Source: Albidovulum aestuarii (GTDB taxonomy: Bacteria > Pseudomonadota > Alphaproteobacteria > Rhodobacterales > Rhodobacteraceae). From it: a DNA stretch of 64,000 nucleotides. The stretch spans positions 496,001 through 560,000 of the forward strand of contig NZ_JASBQQ010000002.1 of the NCBI RefSeq assembly GCF_029961185.1, in the 5' to 3' direction. Of this stretch, positions 62,591-64,000 are shown piece after piece (position 1 is the first letter of the stretch; each line of letters starts with the position of its first letter). The notes under the pieces were generated by a model, which saw only the letters and a list, made by a program, of their open reading frames with translations, was not told the origin of the DNA and searched no databases. A program made the position numbers and the translations under genes.

Positions 62591-64000
62591 ATGCCCTCCG
62601 GCTATCTCGTTTCCCTTGGCGGGAACAATGCCCTCAACAGCGGCGATGTGATCAGTGGCGGTACCGTCACCTTCACGACGCAAACATCGCTCGGCTCGGG
62701 TCAGTGGACATGGAGCGGCACTTACCGCGGAACCACCTATACCAATGAGGTTGAGCCAGGGCAGTACTACCTGGCCAACGATGGCAACGTCTATTTCGTA
62801 CCCGATTACGGGCCTGTCAGCACACTGACCTCGTCCAGTGTGATCTCGTCGCCGACATTTGCACCGACCATGGGCACATCGGGTGGCGATACGCTGGTTG
62901 GTGGGATCGGTAACGATACGATCTATGGCGGGTCCACGACCAGCCAGACCGGTACCGGCAACGATGTGATCAGCGGTGGCAGCGGCAATGACGTGATCTT
63001 TGCCGGCGACGGCAACGACACGCTGCAGGGTGGCGCGGGTGCCGATACGCTTTACGGCGGCTCGGGCACCGATACGGTGAGCTATTCCGGCTCGGGCAGC
63101 GCGGTCAATGTCAACCTGTCCACGAACACCGCGGTCGGTGGCAACGCGACCGGCGACGTCCTGAATTCGATCGAAGGTGTCATCGGATCGGGCTTCGACG
63201 ACACGCTGACCGGCTCTGCCGGGCCCAACTACATCGATGGCGGGGCAGGCGCGGATTCTATCTCGGCGGGCGACGGCAACGACACCGTGCTGGGCGGGAA
63301 CGGCAATGACACGATCAATGCCGGAGCGGGCAACGATTCCGTCTCTGGTGAGAGTGGCAATGACTCGATCCTCGGCGGCACCGGCAACGACACGATCGAT
63401 GGCGGCAGCGGCACGGACACGATCCATGGCGGCGACGGCGCCGATTCCATCCTCGGCGGCGACGGCAACGACACGATCTATGGCGGCGCGCAGACCGCGA
63501 CTGCCACTCAGGAGCATCTGAGTTGGATCGGCCAGGGCGCGGGCGGAACCAACCTTGCCGGCGGGTTCACGCAGGATACCGGCCGCATGCATGTGACCGC
63601 CAGCTTCGTGAACGATGGCAGCAACACCGCGATCCAGACATCCGGAACAACCCAGTATGTCGGCGGGGGTGAGCCGTTCAGCACGACCTCCGGCCTCTAC
63701 CTGACCGGTACTGGCGGCCCCAACGTAACGGCATCGCTGACATTCGATGCCGAAAGCGGCAGCGGGCTGACCAGTTCCGTGTCCAACGTGTCGTTCCGCA
63801 TCAATGACATCGACATGCAGGGCTGGCAGGACATCATCACTGTCACTGCCTACGACATCAACGGCAACCCGATCACCGTGAACATCACGATGACCGGAAA
63901 CGATTCCCTTTCCGGGAATACGATCACCGCTGCCTATAGCGACGACACGGCAAGCAGCGTGAACGGTTCGGCACTGATTTCCATTCCCGGCCCGGTCCAC
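62591..64000 (+). CDS. RTX/hemolysin-type calcium-binding protein (3' partial)
   Basis: Open from ATG 62591 to the window end (470 codons, no stop seen), preceded by GAAAGG. The protein starts with a short non-signal N-terminus (PSGYLVSLGGNNALNSGDVI), then RTX nonapeptides with the GGxGxDxUx pattern in an array (for example GGSGNDVIFAGDGNDTLQGG and GGNGNDTINAGAGNDSVSG) between about codons 100 and 300, and then a beta-rich adhesin-like domain with FRINDIDMQGWQDIITV. Such proteins bind calcium and are secreted by type I systems. The opposite strand is also open over this length, but its protein is repetitive and featureless, so the plus-strand gene is the real one. Confidence 0.9.
   Translation, partial: MPSGYLVSLGGNNALNSGDVISGGTVTFTTQTSLGSGQWTWSGTYRGTTYTNEVEPGQYYLANDGNVYFVPDYGPVSTLTSSSVISSPTFAPTMGTSGGDTLVGGIGNDTIYGGSTTSQTGTGNDVISGGSGNDVIFAGDGNDTLQGGAGADTLYGGSGTDTVSYSGSGSAVNVNLSTNTAVGGNATGDVLNSIEGVIGSGFDDTLTGSAGPNYIDGGAGADSISAGDGNDTVLGGNGNDTINAGAGNDSVSGESGNDSILGGTGNDTIDGGSGTDTIHGGDGADSILGGDGNDTIYGGAQTATATQEHLSWIGQGAGGTNLAGGFTQDTGRMHVTASFVNDGSNTAIQTSGTTQYVGGGEPFSTTSGLYLTGTGGPNVTASLTFDAESGSGLTSSVSNVSFRINDIDMQGWQDIITVTAYDINGNPITVNITMTGNDSLSGNTITAAYSDDTASSVNGSALISIPGPVH

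Noticed and set aside
62465-64000. A long minus-strand open frame across the RTX gene
   Set aside because: Its protein is a repetitive alternation of RVVAVAA-like residues, produced by reverse reading of the GGxGxD codons; the plus-strand frame encodes genuine RTX repeats.

Overview
The window is chromosomal DNA from a GC-rich alphaproteobacterium, most likely a marine or soil member of the Rhodobacteraceae (Roseobacter/Paracoccus-like). The evidence is gene content and arrangement: a PotFGHI polyamine operon with SpuC and PuuB-type enzymes, a cdd-deoA-deoB-add-upp nucleoside block, a malic enzyme fused to a phosphotransacetylase-like domain, TTTGCAAA boxes before prpE, a DUF3422 protein, GlxA-type regulators and frequent TTG/GTG starts. 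There are no rRNA or tRNA genes, CRISPR arrays, phage genes or intact insertion sequences that I can see. Species assignment is not possible from this window.

Layout. 1-5.3 kb: two adjacent Rieske oxygenase alpha subunits (the first cut by the window edge), a RidA-family protein lacking the usual catalytic Arg, a DUF1028 protein, a LysR regulator and an ArgE/DapE-type M20 deacylase, all on the plus strand and tightly packed. 5.3-14.2 kb: minus-strand BASS-type carrier, TRAP transporter (DctP-Q-M) and DadA-like oxidase, then a divergent LysR gene, an acetolactate-synthase-like ThDP enzyme and a divergent Asp/Glu-racemase-family enzyme. This half looks like a regulated route for uptake and oxidative breakdown of an organic acid or N-alkylated amino compound; the substrate is unknown and this is my best candidate for an undescribed pathway. 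14.3-20.4 kb: a membrane protein with a decayed M48-like motif, then nucleoside salvage (upp, add, deoB, deoA, cdd). 20.4-26.1 kb: a VOC-bicupin protein, malic enzyme (maeB) and propionyl-CoA synthetase (prpE) with an array of TTTGCAAA-like boxes. 26.2-29.1 kb: a soluble hybrid histidine kinase with receiver and Hpt domains plus an NtrC/LuxO-type regulator whose GAFTGA loop is altered. 29.1-32.9 kb: NAD kinase, multicopper oxidase, glyA. 33-34.8 kb: a CAP-domain/RTX protein with thirteen TPDPEP repeats. 35-37.2 kb: small membrane proteins, lipoproteins and an esterase, including a 59-residue protein. 37.5-39.7 kb: two divergent GlxA-type regulators. 39.8-41.0 kb: a tandem duplicated secreted-protein gene, one copy broken by an in-frame TAG.

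41.1-52.2 kb is a complete polyamine uptake and catabolism island: PotFGHI, a gamma-glutamylputrescine-oxidase-like FAD enzyme, an M20 amidohydrolase and a class I glutamine amidotransferase on the minus strand; a GntR/FCD regulator, a SpuC-type transaminase and another FAD oxidase on the plus strand. Identical TTTGATCAAA palindromes in both promoter regions probably tie both arms to the GntR regulator. 52.2-56.2 kb: DadA-like oxidase, YeeE/YedE sulfur transporter, DUF3422 protein. 56.4-59.9 kb: pntAB transhydrogenase and a small membrane methyltransferase. 60.1-62.3 kb: kynureninase and tryptophan 2,3-dioxygenase (tryptophan breakdown; no formamidase seen here). 62.6 kb to the edge: the N-terminal part of a large RTX/hemolysin-type calcium-binding protein.
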